Assembly: GCA_012295225.1 (NCBI GenBank)
Contig: WMKK01000002.1
Span: forward strand, 7,167-71,166
DNA length: 64,000 nt
Source of the DNA: Ostreococcus mediterraneus
Lineage: Eukaryota; Chlorophyta; Mamiellophyceae; Mamiellales; Bathycoccaceae
Direction: 5' to 3'
Positions 28,213 to 38,447 of this stretch are shown here, piece by piece; within the stretch, counting starts at the first letter, position 1, and each line of letters opens with the position of its first letter. The translations under genes and the position numbers were made by a program. Under the pieces are notes generated by a model. That model ran no database searches. It saw only the letters and a program-made list of their open reading frames with translations, and had not been told where the DNA came from.

Positions 28213-29748
28213 TTAAAGTTTGCTGGAGCCGACGCCAAACAACGCGGCACGTGTTTGATGCGCCGCTCGCTCGCCCGTCTCCATGGCTCCTTGCAGGCAC
28301 GGATTAACCCCTGTATGGGTGGCTTCACCTGCAAAAAATAATGTGTTCGACACAGACGCCGCTAATAATGTTCGAGAGTTTCCAGCGTGAACGCTTGGGT
28401 GCGTATACGCGCCTTGCGTCAAGCGCTCGTTTGCCCAATTAACAATCTTCGTTGTCGTCACGCGTTCCTTACACGACGTCTTGAATATTCGATCTAACTG
28501 TTCGATTGCTTTCGCAATCACGTCACTTTCTTTCATTTTCGAAATCTTGTTTGCCAAATCCCCAGCGACAAAAAATGTCACGAGACCTTTTGTATCCGCA
28601 ATCGCTTGCGCCTCTTCGGCGTTTTTTGCTTGTCGCGGATGACTCGATTTTGGATACGTAGTGATCCAAAACTCTGGAAGGAAGCAATCAGTGCACACGA
28701 CATCGAATAAATCATCGGGCCATACGATCTCTCTAAATCCAATGAATACTTTGGCGGCGTTCCCCATTTGAATAGTCTCCGCGGCGTTGATTTTCGCCTC
28801 TGGAAGACGAGGGATAAATTTGACACTATTGGCTCTATTTCTACTCCGCAACGCCGTGATTGGGAGAGCCACGACGCATTTCTTGGCCACGATTTTGTCG
28901 TTTGATCCTTTTCGCGTCACCACCACGCGATCGGGCTGAGAATAATCCACGCTCGCAATATCCCAATTCGTCCGCACATCGACGCCTCGCGCGAGCTCCA
29001 ACGCCACTTCGCGCAACGGTCTATCTAATACCAAGTACTTTTCACCATAAACCCATCTCTTCTTCTCCTCAATGACTTCATGCATTCCTAACTTCCCTAA
29101 CGACGCACAGAAATCATTCGCATATATGTTCTCCGCCAAACTAATCACTCGCTCGCTCGCTCGCACGCTCGACGTCAACCACTCCAACGCGGTGACGTCA
29201 TTTGCGTCTCCACCTGGCACATCCGGAAGCTCATCAAACAACCGATGCACTTCGCGCACGTCCGCATTTGTCTCCTCGGCGTCATCTGCACTCAATAACA
29301 CATCCTCGAGACCGAGATAATATCTATCCGGCCACTCGCGCTCCCGCGTCGCGAACCCGCACGCGTCGATGAACCTCTTCAACACTGAGTTCTCATCCCC
29401 GTGTATGAACTCCGGACCCGAATTCACATCCCACGGCGCGACGTCGCGTTCCACGCGAACGCGCCCGCCTGGCTCACCGCACGCATCAACCACGACGCAC
29501 CGCACGGGCGCGAACGACGACGACGACGACGTCATCATCGAAGAGGCGGCGGCGGCACGCGGTGCCGTGCGTCGCTCGGGGTGCTCCATCGATAAGCACC
29601 GCGCCGCGTGTAACCCGGCAAACCCGGCGCCGAGAATCACGACGTCCGCATCGTACGACATGCCCGCCGCGCGCCGCGTCGTCGCGCCCGCGTCGTCGTC
29701 GTCGTCGTCGTCGAAACTCCAAAACGCGTGCGCTCGAGTGGCGCCCAT
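28213..29748 (-). CDS. FAD-dependent amine oxidase (polyamine oxidase/LSD1 superfamily)
   Basis: 511 residues from ATG 29748. The dinucleotide-binding fold is intact: [17 protein letters not shown] near residue 35 and the acidic end of strand 2 further on, with [14 protein letters not shown]; the C-terminal FAD motif reads [26 protein letters not shown], given here by its ends FFAGEATH and [10 protein letters not shown]. The central substrate region is poorly conserved. No SWIRM domain is seen, so a polyamine oxidase-like enzyme is more likely than a histone demethylase. A second ATG at 29661 would start just before the Rossmann motif. The start codon is 69 bp from the divergent DHHC gene. 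Confidence 0.85.
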   Translation of the reverse strand: MGATRAHAFWSFDDDDDDDAGATTRRAAGMSYDADVVILGAGFAGLHAARCLSMEHPERRTAPRAAAASSMMTSSSSSFAPVRCVVVDACGEPGGRVRVERDVAPWDVNSGPEFIHGDENSVLKRFIDACGFATREREWPDRYYLGLEDVLLSADDAEETNADVREVHRLFDELPDVPGGDANDVTALEWLTSSVRASERVISLAENIYANDFCASLGKLGMHEVIEEKKRWVYGEKYLVLDRPLREVALELARGVDVRTNWDIASVDYSQPDRVVVTRKGSNDKIVAKKCVVALPITALRSRNRANSVKFIPRLPEAKINAAETIQMGNAAKVFIGFREIVWPDDLFDVVCTDCFLPEFWITTYPKSSHPRQAKNAEEAQAIADTKGLVTFFVAGDLANKISKMKESDVIAKAIEQLDRIFKTSCKERVTTTKIVNWANERLTQGAYTHPSVHAGNSRTLLAASVSNTLFFAGEATHTGVNPCLQGAMETGERAAHQTRAALFGVGSSKL

Positions 29749-29816
29749 CGTCACACGCGCGCGCGCCTCGACTCGATTCAGCGTCGACTCGTTCGCCGCT
29801 CGGTGTCGCGCCGCGC

Positions 29817-30749
29817 ATGGGCGTCACCGGCCGCATCACCGCGACGTGTGCGTGCGTCGAACGCGGGTGCGACCGCGCGCTGGCGCTGTGTGGACCGCTG
29901 TTGTTTGCGTTTGGCGAGTCCCTGGTGGCGTCGATCGCGTACGTGGCGTGCACGACGACGAACGTGACGCTCGGTGAGCGCGGGTACGGGGTGATTAAAA
30001 TGGTGAGTGATGTCATCATGGTGACGTGCGCGGGGAATTGTGCGTTTAATCACGCGATGTGCGCGTGGATAAAGCCTGGGAGTCCAAAGGATGGACGCGC
30101 GAGGCGAGCGATTGAACGCGCGGGTCGAATGGATGACGGCGAGCGAGGGGGGTGTGGTGGTGAGGATTACGCGCGCGGAGGGAGATATTGTGAGTTGTGT
30201 GATACGGTGAAGCCGGATATGACGCATCATTGTTCGGTGTGTCGAAGGTGTGTGTTGAAGATGGACCATCACTGTCCTTGGGTGATGAACTGCGTCGGCG
30301 CGCGCAACTATCGGTATTTTTTCAACTTTATCTTCTTCGGGGGCGTGGGGTGCGCGTGGGCAGCCGGGAGTGGGGCGTTTTTGTTGTTATACGTTATCGA
30401 CGATCCGAACCGCGTGCCGTATGAAGTGTTTCGGAATGTGATTTATGTCGTAATCATGGCGGGTGCAGTTTTTGTAGCCTTGGCGTTTCTCGGTGGATGG
30501 CAGGCGTATTTAGTCACCGTAGGAAACACAACGATTGATTACTACGATCATAGCGACTTGGTTAAAGCGGCGAAAGCACGCGGGGTGCCCGCGCCGAAGT
30601 GGGCGTTCGACCAAGGTCGAGTAAAGAATTGGCAAGAAGCGTTTGACGAACACGGCAAGTATTGGTACGTCGCCTGGTGCTTACCGAGACTCCGAGCGCA
30701 TCAGGGTTCAGGGGTATACTACGCCGACCTCGGTCCAAAGGCTTTGTAG
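29817..30749 (+). CDS. DHHC-type protein S-acyltransferase (palmitoyltransferase)
   Basis: 310 residues from ATG 29817. Two N-terminal membrane spans (about 22-45 and 58-76), then the cysteine-rich domain with zinc ligands ([22 protein letters not shown]; ligands shown CELC, HHCSVC) and the catalytic DHHC at 150-153 ([13 protein letters not shown]), followed by two more spans (about 165-190 and 200-225) and the TTxE-like region that here reads NTTIDYYD. The enzyme transfers palmitate to cysteines of membrane proteins, usually in Golgi or plasma membrane. The C-terminal tail is short. The upstream open frame (29562-29816) is an antisense artefact of the amine oxidase gene. Confidence 0.92.
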   Translation: MGVTGRITATCACVERGCDRALALCGPLLFAFGESLVASIAYVACTTTNVTLGERGYGVIKMVSDVIMVTCAGNCAFNHAMCAWIKPGSPKDGRARRAIERAGRMDDGERGGCGGEDYARGGRYCELCDTVKPDMTHHCSVCRRCVLKMDHHCPWVMNCVGARNYRYFFNFIFFGGVGCAWAAGSGAFLLLYVIDDPNRVPYEVFRNVIYVVIMAGAVFVALAFLGGWQAYLVTVGNTTIDYYDHSDLVKAAKARGVPAPKWAFDQGRVKNWQEAFDEHGKYWYVAWCLPRLRAHQGSGVYYADLGPKAL

Positions 30750-30889
30750 CTTCTCGAACGATCGAACGAGAGCAATAGTCAGTTAGTTTTAGTAGCAGCA
30801 GCGCGACCACGCAGCGATGATATTGTATAACAGGTACTCAATAAGCAGCGTATTGTCATCGATTACAAACAAACAAACAAACATGTAGC

Positions 30890-31849
30890 TTACTTACGCG
30901 TCAGTATGGCACCTACGTTCGCTCGCAACTCTTCCTCGCTCACTTCGTCCAAATCAGTGGCTTGGATTTCAACGGCGATGCCGCTCAAGCGAGACTTGAA
31001 GAAATCTTTTGTGGACGCGTACAACATTTTGTTCTTCAAGCGCGCGCCGTCGGGATTCCAAATGATAAACACGAGCTTGCTAAACACGCAATCCTCAGAG
31101 TTTACGTATTCGTAATCATAGATCGCATATCGGCACTCGTTGTCCGGCAACGCCGCGATAAACGCAGAGTAATCACCGTCACCGGCAGCTCCCGTGGCGT
31201 CAGTCAACACCGAGCCTTCAGTCTCCTCTACGCGGAACACAGCCCATTGCAAACCGCTCGAGCGCAGCTTCACCTTGTTAAACACAGAAATACAATCTTC
31301 CGCCACGGCAACACCACTCATACTCTTGCCCTCCACCGTGCTCGCACCATTCGTCGCTGGAGCCGCGGGCGCGAGCGGAGGCGGAGGCGCGACGGGTGGC
31401 GGAACCATAGGCGCCGCGGGCGCCACTGGCGCCTTGGCAATCACCTCCACCACCGCCGGCTCCACGTTCTCATTCGACTCTTCCGCCTTCTCCGCCATCT
31501 TCACCATGAACGTCGGCTGCGCCGCCACGCTCTTTTTCACATTGAACTTGGTTTTCAACGCCGAACCGACCCCGGCATCCGCGCCCGCGTCGCCTCCGCG
31601 CGTCGCGCCCGTGGTCAACGTCTCATCCAATAACGCCTTCACATCGCACCGCACGTCTCTCGCACCGCTATGAATCGCCTCCACCAACGCCTGTCGCACG
31701 TGCGCCACGTCAGCGGGCGATAACACGCCGCTCTCTCGCGCGCTCGAGATCCGATGGGCGAATAAAAACCAATCCTTGGCGCAGTCGTAATCCTCGCGCG
31801 CGATCAACCCTGCGTCGAGCGCGCGTTTACACTCGTGTAGGCTTTCCAT
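30890..31849 (-). CDS. ADF/cofilin with an N-terminal extension
   Basis: 319 residues. The C-terminal half (about 180-319) is a complete ADF-homology domain: SGVAVAEDCISVFNKVKL, YAIYDYEYVNSEDCVFSKLVFIIWNPD, then KNKMLYASTKDFFKSRL and the actin-binding helix, ending before VSEEELRANV. It severs and depolymerises actin filaments. The N-terminal 90 residues form a helical module with a short motif HECKRALDAGLIAREDYDCAK that looks like a SHOCT-type helix, then a Pro/Ala-rich linker (about 130-178) with PPP runs. Plant ADFs are about 140 residues, so the extension is unusual and could localise the domain. Start ATG 31849 is the first in frame. Confidence 0.85.
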   Translation of the reverse strand: MESLHECKRALDAGLIAREDYDCAKDWFLFAHRISSARESGVLSPADVAHVRQALVEAIHSGARDVRCDVKALLDETLTTGATRGGDAGADAGVGSALKTKFNVKKSVAAQPTFMVKMAEKAEESNENVEPAVVEVIAKAPVAPAAPMVPPPVAPPPPLAPAAPATNGASTVEGKSMSGVAVAEDCISVFNKVKLRSSGLQWAVFRVEETEGSVLTDATGAAGDGDYSAFIAALPDNECRYAIYDYEYVNSEDCVFSKLVFIIWNPDGARLKNKMLYASTKDFFKSRLSGIAVEIQATDLDEVSEEELRANVGAILTRK

Positions 31850-32023
31850 GCCTTCGAATGGTGCGCGCGAACCTCGACTGCGTCGTCGCGCAGTGACGCG
31901 AATGCGCGTTGAACAGCATCATCAACATCTTGAATGCGAGTAACGGTTCTTTCAGCATTTGCGCGCGATGTGTGCGGGTACGCTCACTACTGGCGGATAA
32001 ATAGCGAATATGTATGGCTACAA

Positions 32024-33055
32024 CTATGACACGTGCGAGCTAAACGCGAGAAATTCATCGACGAGTGACTCGAGTTCGTGTGCGTCGATGTCACGCGCGG
32101 CGAGGGCGCCGGAAAGGAAGGATTGGAGCTCGCGAGCGACGGCTTCGCGCGCGCGGGCGGCGTCGACGACGGGCGTCGGCGTCTTTGGTGGTGGCGTCTT
32201 TGGCGGCGTCAACGGCGTCGTCAACGGCGGTGTCGTGGCGACGAGCGTGGGCATGGGTTTGGCCACGTCGCTCGCGCGCGCGCCTTCGCGCGCTTTGGGT
32301 AAAATGCTCAACCGTTTTGGAACGAGGCATTCCATGGCAAAGGCGTCGATGGCTCGCGCGAGCTCGGGCGTTCGCGCGCCCGCACACGTCGATGCGTCCT
32401 CGACGAGCGCAAGCAAGGATGTAGGATCAACGAGCGTCGCGCGCTGTGTGATCTCCGCGTCGAAATCCACCAGCGCGTTGAAGCGTTCGTAAAATTCGTC
32501 TTCGACGCTTTGCCACGCCGCGAGAAATTTTCGGGACATTTGCGCGCGCTCCGACGTCAAGCTCTCGCTCACTTCTCGCAACATCGGCAACGCATTCGCC
32601 CTCAACGCCTCGCACCCACGTAAACACTTCTGTGTCGCACTTTTCGCAGCCTCGGCACCACCAACGCGCATCGAACGCGCCTTGGCCAACTCCCGCTCCA
32701 GCGTCGCTCGCAACTTTTCCACGCCGTCGTGAAAGTGCTGCTGATTATTCGACAACGCCCGCACGCGCAATCGCGTGTCCTCCCCCCAATCCTCCACGCC
32801 CCGTCGTAAATCCTCCATCACCGTCTGCATGCGCGCGATAGACGTCGCGCACGCCTTCTCCGTCGCCCGCGCCCGCGCCACGACGTGCTCGGCTTCATCC
32901 TTGGTCGTGAACCTCAAGCTCGTCGGCGGGCCACCGCTCGGGAGTATCGCACACGACGACGTCGACGCCGCGGTCGCGTCATCGCCATCGCCACTCGTCA
33001 CGTCGAGCGCGTCGACGTCGTTCGCGAGCGCGTCGGCGGCGTACCACGTCGACAT
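32024..33055 (-). CDS. Coiled-coil protein of unknown function
   Basis: 343 residues from ATG 33055. No domain is recognised. The region 40-190 is helical and rich in Ala, Glu, Arg and Leu with heptad-like spacing (RMQTVMEDLRRGVEDW, ATLERELAKARSMR), then a stretch of Pro/Thr (PPLTTPLTPPKTPPP) and a final helical segment that ends FLAFSSHVS. The composition is typical of a cytoskeletal or centrosomal linker, but that is only an impression. The gene is divergent from the ankyrin gene with start codons 50 bp apart. Confidence 0.55.
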   Translation of the reverse strand: MSTWYAADALANDVDALDVTSGDGDDATAASTSSCAILPSGGPPTSLRFTTKDEAEHVVARARATEKACATSIARMQTVMEDLRRGVEDWGEDTRLRVRALSNNQQHFHDGVEKLRATLERELAKARSMRVGGAEAAKSATQKCLRGCEALRANALPMLREVSESLTSERAQMSRKFLAAWQSVEDEFYERFNALVDFDAEITQRATLVDPTSLLALVEDASTCAGARTPELARAIDAFAMECLVPKRLSILPKAREGARASDVAKPMPTLVATTPPLTTPLTPPKTPPPKTPTPVVDAARAREAVARELQSFLSGALAARDIDAHELESLVDEFLAFSSHVS

Positions 33056-33105
33056 GATGGCATCGCCGCGCGCGAACGAATAACGCCGTGAGTGTGCGAC
33101 GCGCC

Positions 33106-33175
33106 ATGTCCACGGCGTCGCGCGCGGCGTCGGCATCGGCGTCGTGTGCGTCGAGACGCGTCGCGAGGCATCGGT

Positions 33176-33226
<51 letters not shown>

Positions 33227-34131
33227 AGTCGCGAGGACGGTCGCGGGGACAGTTGGAGTGGAACGCCTGGTTCGAACGCGCGATATTCGACGACGACGGC
33301 GCGGGCGCGCGGGCGGGTGGTGACGAGACGATCGTGAACATGCTCACCGCCATGCCAGTGGCGACGTGTGAGGGCGTGGTGCGAGCGATGCGACGGGCGA
33401 GGTCGTCGGAGCGCGCGTTCGAGGCGTGCGCTCGCGCGTTGGTGGTCGTCGCTCGACGGGAATCGACGACGACACGCGCCGAGGAAAAGGAGGAGGAGGA
33501 CGATGCGCGCGGAGTGAACGCGTGCGAGGACATAGGTGGTTTAAATGCGGTGTGCATGGCGTCGAAATTCGGTTTTGCCGATGCGTTGGGGTATTTATTA
33601 GACAATGGTTGCGACTCTGGCGGCTCGGATTCCGGCTCGAGAGCGCCGCGCGCGTCACCGCTCATGTGCGCCATCGTTGGCGCATCGCAAGCATTGACGC
33701 CGAGCATGCTGTCTAAAAGTTCTTCCGCGACGGGTGGCGCGTGGGCGGACGATGAAGACGTCATCGCGCGCGTTCGATCCAGGTTCGTGGCGTCCGTGGC
33801 GTTGTTACTCGCCAGAGCCGACGTCGACGTCAACGCTCGAGACCACCACACCGGTTGGACCGCCCTCACGTTCGCCGCGCGGAAGAACATTCCTGAACTC
33901 GTAGACATCATCCTCACGCGTGCCAACGACGTGGACGTCAACGCTCCAGACAGTCAAGGAAAAACTCCCATCATCCACGCCGCGCTCGCCAACGCGCTCG
34001 ACGTCGTCCGCGCCTTGCGCGCGCGCGGCGCCGACCCGCACATCCCCGACCACGACGGTTGGACCGCCGCCATGCACGCCGCGTTTCGTCACCCTCAAAA
34101 TCTAGCCCTCCTAGTCGCCATAGACCAATAG
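33106..34131 (+). CDS. Ankyrin-repeat protein
   Basis: 341 residues from ATG 33106. The first 45 residues are Ser/Ala/Arg-rich with a TCG-encoded serine run (about 16) and may be a transit peptide. Ankyrin repeats occupy about 140-341: GLNAVCMASKFGFADALGYLLDNG, FVASVALLLAR..DVNARD, GWTALTFAARKNIPELVDIIL, GKTPIIHAALANALDVVRALRARG and GWTAAMHAAFRHPQNL. The repeats form a protein-binding surface; no partner can be named. The serine run lies on a CGT/TCG microsatellite (33178-33230). Confidence 0.8.
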
Positions 34132-34313
34132 ATGCATCATAGGACAGTCATTACATCCATAAAGCGCGCGCCGCCGGCGGCCAAATGTCACAAAAAGTCT
34201 TTGTGTTTTTGGATAGGTCAGCTCGGTGATGATCGACGTCACAGTGCGTCGCGCGCACCCCAGGTCGTCGTCGCCGTCGTCGCATCGACACACGTGCACG
34301 CTTCGTTGCACAC

Positions 34314-35237
34314 ATGTCCGCCGCCTTGGCCTTCCGCGCGTCGTCGTCGTCGTCAACGGCGAACGTTGCGTCCCGAAAGAACCCTGCGCTGGGACACCGA
34401 CGCGGTGGCGCAAGAATGAGCGTCGTGCGCGCGTCTGCGCTGGGCGTGAGCGACACCTTTGCGGAGGTTTTGAAGAACAACAAACGCGCGTTCATTCCGT
34501 TCATCTGCGCGGGCGATCCAAACTTGGACGCCACGAAAAAGGCGCTTAAGATTTTGGATGACGCCGGGGCGGATATCATCGAGTTGGGCGTGCCGTACAG
34601 CGACCCGCTCGCGGATGGACCGGTGATTCAAGCGAGCGCGACGCGGGCGTTAAATGCCGGGGCGACGATGAATAAAGTGATTGATTTAGTGCGTGAGGTG
34701 TCACCGACGATTAAGGCGCCGATAGTGATGTTTACGTATTACAATCCAATTTATCAACGCGGGGTGGAGAAGTTTTGCGCGGATATCGCGGCGGCTGGGG
34801 CAAAGGGTTTGCTCGTGCCGGATATTCCGTTAGAGGAGACGTATGAGATGAGTGAGATCGCGGCGAAGCATGGGCTCGATTTGGTGTTGCTTTCTACGCC
34901 GACGACACCGGTTGAACGGGCGAAGAAGATTGCGCAAGCGACAAAGGGCTTTGTGTACCTCGTCTCCGTCACGGGCGTCACGGGCGTGCAAACGAACGTG
35001 GCGACGCGCGTCGAGCAATTGGTGGAAGAGTTAAGAAGCGTGACGGATAAGCCAATTGCGGTTGGTTTCGGTGTCAGCAAGGCGGAGCAAGCGAAGCAGA
35101 TTGTGAACTGGGGGGCGGATGGCGTCATCGTCGGTTCGGCGTTGGTGCGCGCCTTGGGCGAAGCCGCGACGCCGGAGGAAGGTCTCGCCGCGCTCAAGGC
35201 CAAGGCGGAGGAACTGCGCGGCGGTGCGCAACCTTAG
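34314..35237 (+). CDS. TSA1: Tryptophan synthase alpha chain, plastid
   Basis: 307 residues. The first 40 are a transit peptide (Ser/Ala/Arg-rich, ending ARMSVVRASALG). The mature enzyme splits indole-3-glycerol phosphate to indole and glyceraldehyde 3-phosphate in the last steps of tryptophan synthesis. Catalytic E90 and D101 (IIELGVPYSDPLADGP) have the 11-residue spacing known from E. coli E49 and D60, and the phosphate loops VSVTGVTG and GFGVSKAEQ plus GADGVIVGSALV are intact. Family length and order fit a complete alpha chain. No intron. Confidence 0.95.
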   Translation: MSAALAFRASSSSSTANVASRKNPALGHRRGGARMSVVRASALGVSDTFAEVLKNNKRAFIPFICAGDPNLDATKKALKILDDAGADIIELGVPYSDPLADGPVIQASATRALNAGATMNKVIDLVREVSPTIKAPIVMFTYYNPIYQRGVEKFCADIAAAGAKGLLVPDIPLEETYEMSEIAAKHGLDLVLLSTPTTPVERAKKIAQATKGFVYLVSVTGVTGVQTNVATRVEQLVEELRSVTDKPIAVGFGVSKAEQAKQIVNWGADGVIVGSALVRALGEAATPEEGLAALKAKAEELRGGAQP

Positions 35238-35346
35238 ATGATGGGAACGCGATCGCCTTCACAGAGCACTCTATTTCTAACTCAACCTTTTACGAACGTA
35301 GTCTTTGCTATTATTGTAACGCTTCATGTGGACGATGCCACCCTTC

Positions 35347-35781
35347 TCAATTCTTAATGCTCTTCAAGTACGCGCGAATCGCGCGATCGTTCTCGCTCAA
35401 CTGCGAGTCATCCTTCAACGCGTCGTTGCCAGCGACCCAGTCTAAGTAATCCCCAAAGTTCTTCTTGTTGTAGTTGTCCAATCGCTCTTGCTTGCGTTCT
35501 TCTCGTTTTTCGTCACTCTTGCGCTTGAGCTCGGCGACGAACGCGCTGTTTTCGAGCTCATTCGCCTCGATGGCGCTCGCACGATTCGCCACGAGTGCGG
35601 ACGCCGCGTTTAAGCCCAAGATCATCACGCGTCGTCGCGAAGATGCGTACGATCGCTCGACTCCGTTGGAGGTGGATGCCTCGGCGCGCGCGAGCGTTCT
35701 CGCGGCACGACGCGTAGACGCGGCACCGTGCGACGGCGACACGGCGGATGCAATACATTGACGAGCGATGGTGATGCTCAT
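35347..35781 (-). CDS. Small protein with a twin-arginine lumenal signal, function unknown
   Basis: 144 residues from ATG 35781. A bipartite plastid presequence is clear: an Ala/Arg/Ser/Thr transit part, then SSRRRVMILGLNAASALVANRASAIEA, shown by its core RRRVMILGLNAASALV with cleavage near RASA|IEA. The RR before a hydrophobic core points to Tat export to the thylakoid lumen. The mature part is about 75 residues, highly charged and helical (FVAELKRKSDEKREERK ... NYNKKNFGDYLDWV). I do not recognise its family. Convergent with TrpA, 109 bp apart. Confidence 0.7.
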   Translation of the reverse strand: MSITIARQCIASAVSPSHGAASTRRAARTLARAEASTSNGVERSYASSRRRVMILGLNAASALVANRASAIEANELENSAFVAELKRKSDEKREERKQERLDNYNKKNFGDYLDWVAGNDALKDDSQLSENDRAIRAYLKSIKN

Positions 35782-36056
35782 GGTGCGTTTACGTCGCTCC
35801 CGTCGTGAGGGCACCGACGAGTGAGGCAATGGAAAACGCCGCGCGCGCATTTCGCGCGCGCGCCGGGGTTTAGTGGTTTCTCTAAGTAAATTATTCCAAC
35901 GTCCCACAAAAGAATATCCCCGACGATTCGGGCGCTGTGTACATGTTTATCTAACACGCTGCTTCACCGTGTGCATCGCGCTGCGAGTCGCGCGCGCGGA
36001 CTACGTCGAGTCGCGCGCGTCGGACGAGACGTCACTCGAGAGAGCGAGCAACCTCT

Positions 36057-36722
36057 TTACGCGCCCATGTTGATGGACATCAATTCCGCGAGCGTCTTGG
36101 TTTCACGCAAACGCTTGAGTTCAGCCTTGTGGTGGTTTTCAGTCTTACGGATAGACACCGCGCCCCAAAGCAAGGAGGCAATCTAAAAAAAACGTCGCGA
36201 AAAGTACGTAGACGAGACGCTCCGGTTAGTCTCCAACGCGCGCCAAACAACACACGCCGCAAACGACGACGAACGACAACACACGCCACGCAAAAGCGTA
36301 AACATTCACCACAAATCCCTTTCCACGCCCTACCCATACCCACTCGACGCTTCGCGCGCGCACAGCGAGGTATATTCCCTCGCCCGGACTAGGGCGCGGA
36401 TCTCACACACCCTAACGCGCGGCTCCGGCGCCGCCCGCCACCCACAGTGCGCGCACGACCACGAACGCGCACGCCACACCACGAACACCACGAACACCAC
36501 ACCGCGATCACACCCCGCGCGACGACACTCATCTATACCACGCACCAAGCACATCAAAAACACCGTGGGCCCGTACCCCCACTTGCTCTCCCCGGGCGGC
36601 GCATCGATCGCGAGCACGATGCCGTCGACGATGAACATAATCAGCGCCCAGCCGCACATGAACCACACGTTGGCGTTGCGCCCCGCGAACGTGGTCTTTT
36701 GTAACTCCTCCGCCGTCGTCAT
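36057..36722 (-). CDS. Small two-TM membrane protein, one intron
   Basis: Two exons: 36546-36722 (59 codons) and 36057-36182 (41 codons plus stop). The 363-bp intron starts GTGCGT, has a CTAAC motif near 36220 and ends TTTAG before ATT. Phases are zero on both sides. The product is 100 residues with two hydrophobic spans (NVWFMCGWALIMFIVDGIVLA and, across the junction, YGPTVFLMC then LIASLLWGAVSIR) and a basic helical C-terminus (HHKAELKRLRETKTLAELM). The family is unknown to me. It diverges from the KH-protein gene across 234 bp. Confidence 0.65.
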
Positions 36723-36956
36723 ATCCGTCGTCTCGCGTCGAGCAATGCCGACCGCGACCGCGACCGCGACCGCGAAAGGTCGTCGACCGCGTAAACCCTA
36801 CTTCTACATACTGTACCCCTACAACGGCCATATATACTACGCTGTGATCGCATACATGGGCGTTATGTTGGTTCAATATGGTACGAGCCCCGTGCGATGA
36901 CGGGCGTCACACCGCGACGCCGATCGATCGATTGCGTTTCAATCCACTCCGTAATC

Positions 36957-38219
36957 ATGGCTGCGGACGACGGTGGTGGGTCGCGACACGCGCCGCGACG
37001 CACGCGAGGCGCGGGGAAGCCGGCGCACGCGACGAGTGCGGCGCTGCGTGCGCGCGGGACGGGCGGTGCGACGGCTGCGGTCGTTGCGGATGACGATGTC
37101 GGTGCTGATGGTGTTCGCGGGCGACGCGGAACGGCGCGTGCGAATGCGAATGCGACTGGTCCCAACGGGAAAGGGAAGACGACGGTGAAGACGACGACGA
37201 GGGATGGGAATGCGGCGAAGGGTGGCGCGCGCGGGGGTGGTGGGGGTGGCGGGGGCGGGGGCGGGCGGGGGCGGGCGTTGCCGCGGGCGTCGGTTCGAGC
37301 GATGCGGTCGAATCCGGCGCGTTCTCGCGTGCTCGCGACGGATGGGAATACGAAAGCGTGGGCGTTATCGGATGGTGGGCGTGAACTCGCGCAGGCGTTG
37401 TCTGAGGCGTTGTCGTGCGGTGATGGGGCGGTGACGATGACGATTTTTCAAGACGCCGACGGCGGCGTCGCGAGGGAGGACGACGACGTGTATGTTGGTT
37501 TGGACGTGAGTAAGGATGCGCACGTAGACGTGCTCGATCGCGTGGAGATGCTCGTTGAGGTTACGCTTGGAGACTTAGTTCGCATTCGCCGTCGCGTCGC
37601 CGCGGCGTCTTTGTTGGAAAATGAACGCTTGAAAATTCAGGATGAAATCGACGCCGGGTTGCGTTGCGAGTTTAGTTTGGGGTACAAGGCGATGCAGGAT
37701 CTACTCATGGATGGTGGCGCCAAGGTGAAACACGTGCAAAACGTGTGTGATGTCGATCGCGTGGTCGTAGATGCGCGTCAACGCACGATTCGTATCGTGG
37801 GTAAAGACGCGAGAGAAGTGGCTCGCGCGCGGGACATGTTGGAGGTGGCGCACGAGACCATTGAAGCCGTGCCGGATTTGGCGTTGCGTATGATTGTGGG
37901 CAAGGGCGGCGCCAAGGTGAATGATATTCAGAAGCGCACTGGTGCACACGTATCGGTGAGTTTTGACAAGAACTCTGTGTTCGTGCGTGGGTGCCCGAGC
38001 GCGGTCAAGTCGGCGATGATTTTGGTCAAGTCGTGCATCAAAACGTACGAAGTCGAACACGTCGAAGTCACGCCTGAGACTTTGGATGACGTTCGCGAGG
38101 AACTTGCGCGTCTCGATATGGAATGGGGTGGTTCGAATGTGCACTACGTCGGTGGCGGTCGCGGTAATCGCGGCCCGCGTAACGGCGGTCGAGGAGGGTA
38201 CGGCAACCGCGGCGATTAA
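36957..38219 (+). CDS. Tandem KH-domain RNA-binding protein with RGG tail (FXR-like layout)
   Basis: 420 residues from ATG 36957. A disordered Gly/Ala/Arg/Thr N-terminus (1-130) includes a poly-Gly tract. Two adjacent KH domains follow: a divergent first one (about 238-298, LLMDGGAKVKHVQNVCDVDRVVV) and a canonical second (about 300-365, LRMIVGKGGAKVNDIQKRTGAHVSV with the GKGG loop). The tail is Arg/Gly-rich (GGGRGNRGPRNGGRGGYG), an RGG-type RNA-binding region. Tandem KH plus RGG is the arrangement of FMRP/FXR proteins, which control translation, but the match is in layout and in short phrases, not proven descent. No signal peptide. Confidence 0.75.
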   Translation: MAADDGGGSRHAPRRTRGAGKPAHATSAALRARGTGGATAAVVADDDVGADGVRGRRGTARANANATGPNGKGKTTVKTTTRDGNAAKGGARGGGGGGGGGGGRGRALPRASVRAMRSNPARSRVLATDGNTKAWALSDGGRELAQALSEALSCGDGAVTMTIFQDADGGVAREDDDVYVGLDVSKDAHVDVLDRVEMLVEVTLGDLVRIRRRVAAASLLENERLKIQDEIDAGLRCEFSLGYKAMQDLLMDGGAKVKHVQNVCDVDRVVVDARQRTIRIVGKDAREVARARDMLEVAHETIEAVPDLALRMIVGKGGAKVNDIQKRTGAHVSVSFDKNSVFVRGCPSAVKSAMILVKSCIKTYEVEHVEVTPETLDDVREELARLDMEWGGSNVHYVGGGRGNRGPRNGGRGGYGNRGD

Positions 38220-38447
38220 GCAAAACAAGGCGACGCCAAGAACATCGCTCGCATCGCATTTGGGTACATTGTCAACTATTATTGTATACACAGATTACTC
38301 GTTTCTATATAATTCTACGCTTACGTGTCTAAATCTTCGTCCCCCGTATCTTCTAGAGACTCCATGACGATGAGTTTCACGACGTCTGGGCGAATGTGCT
38401 CGAGCGTGGCTGGAAGCTACGTGGAAGCTACGTATTCTAAAGCGTCG

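Noticed and set aside
29562-29816. N-terminal extension of the DHHC protein
   Set aside because: The extra frame is antisense to the amine oxidase 5' end and is Arg-rich; ATG 29817 gives a normal DHHC start.
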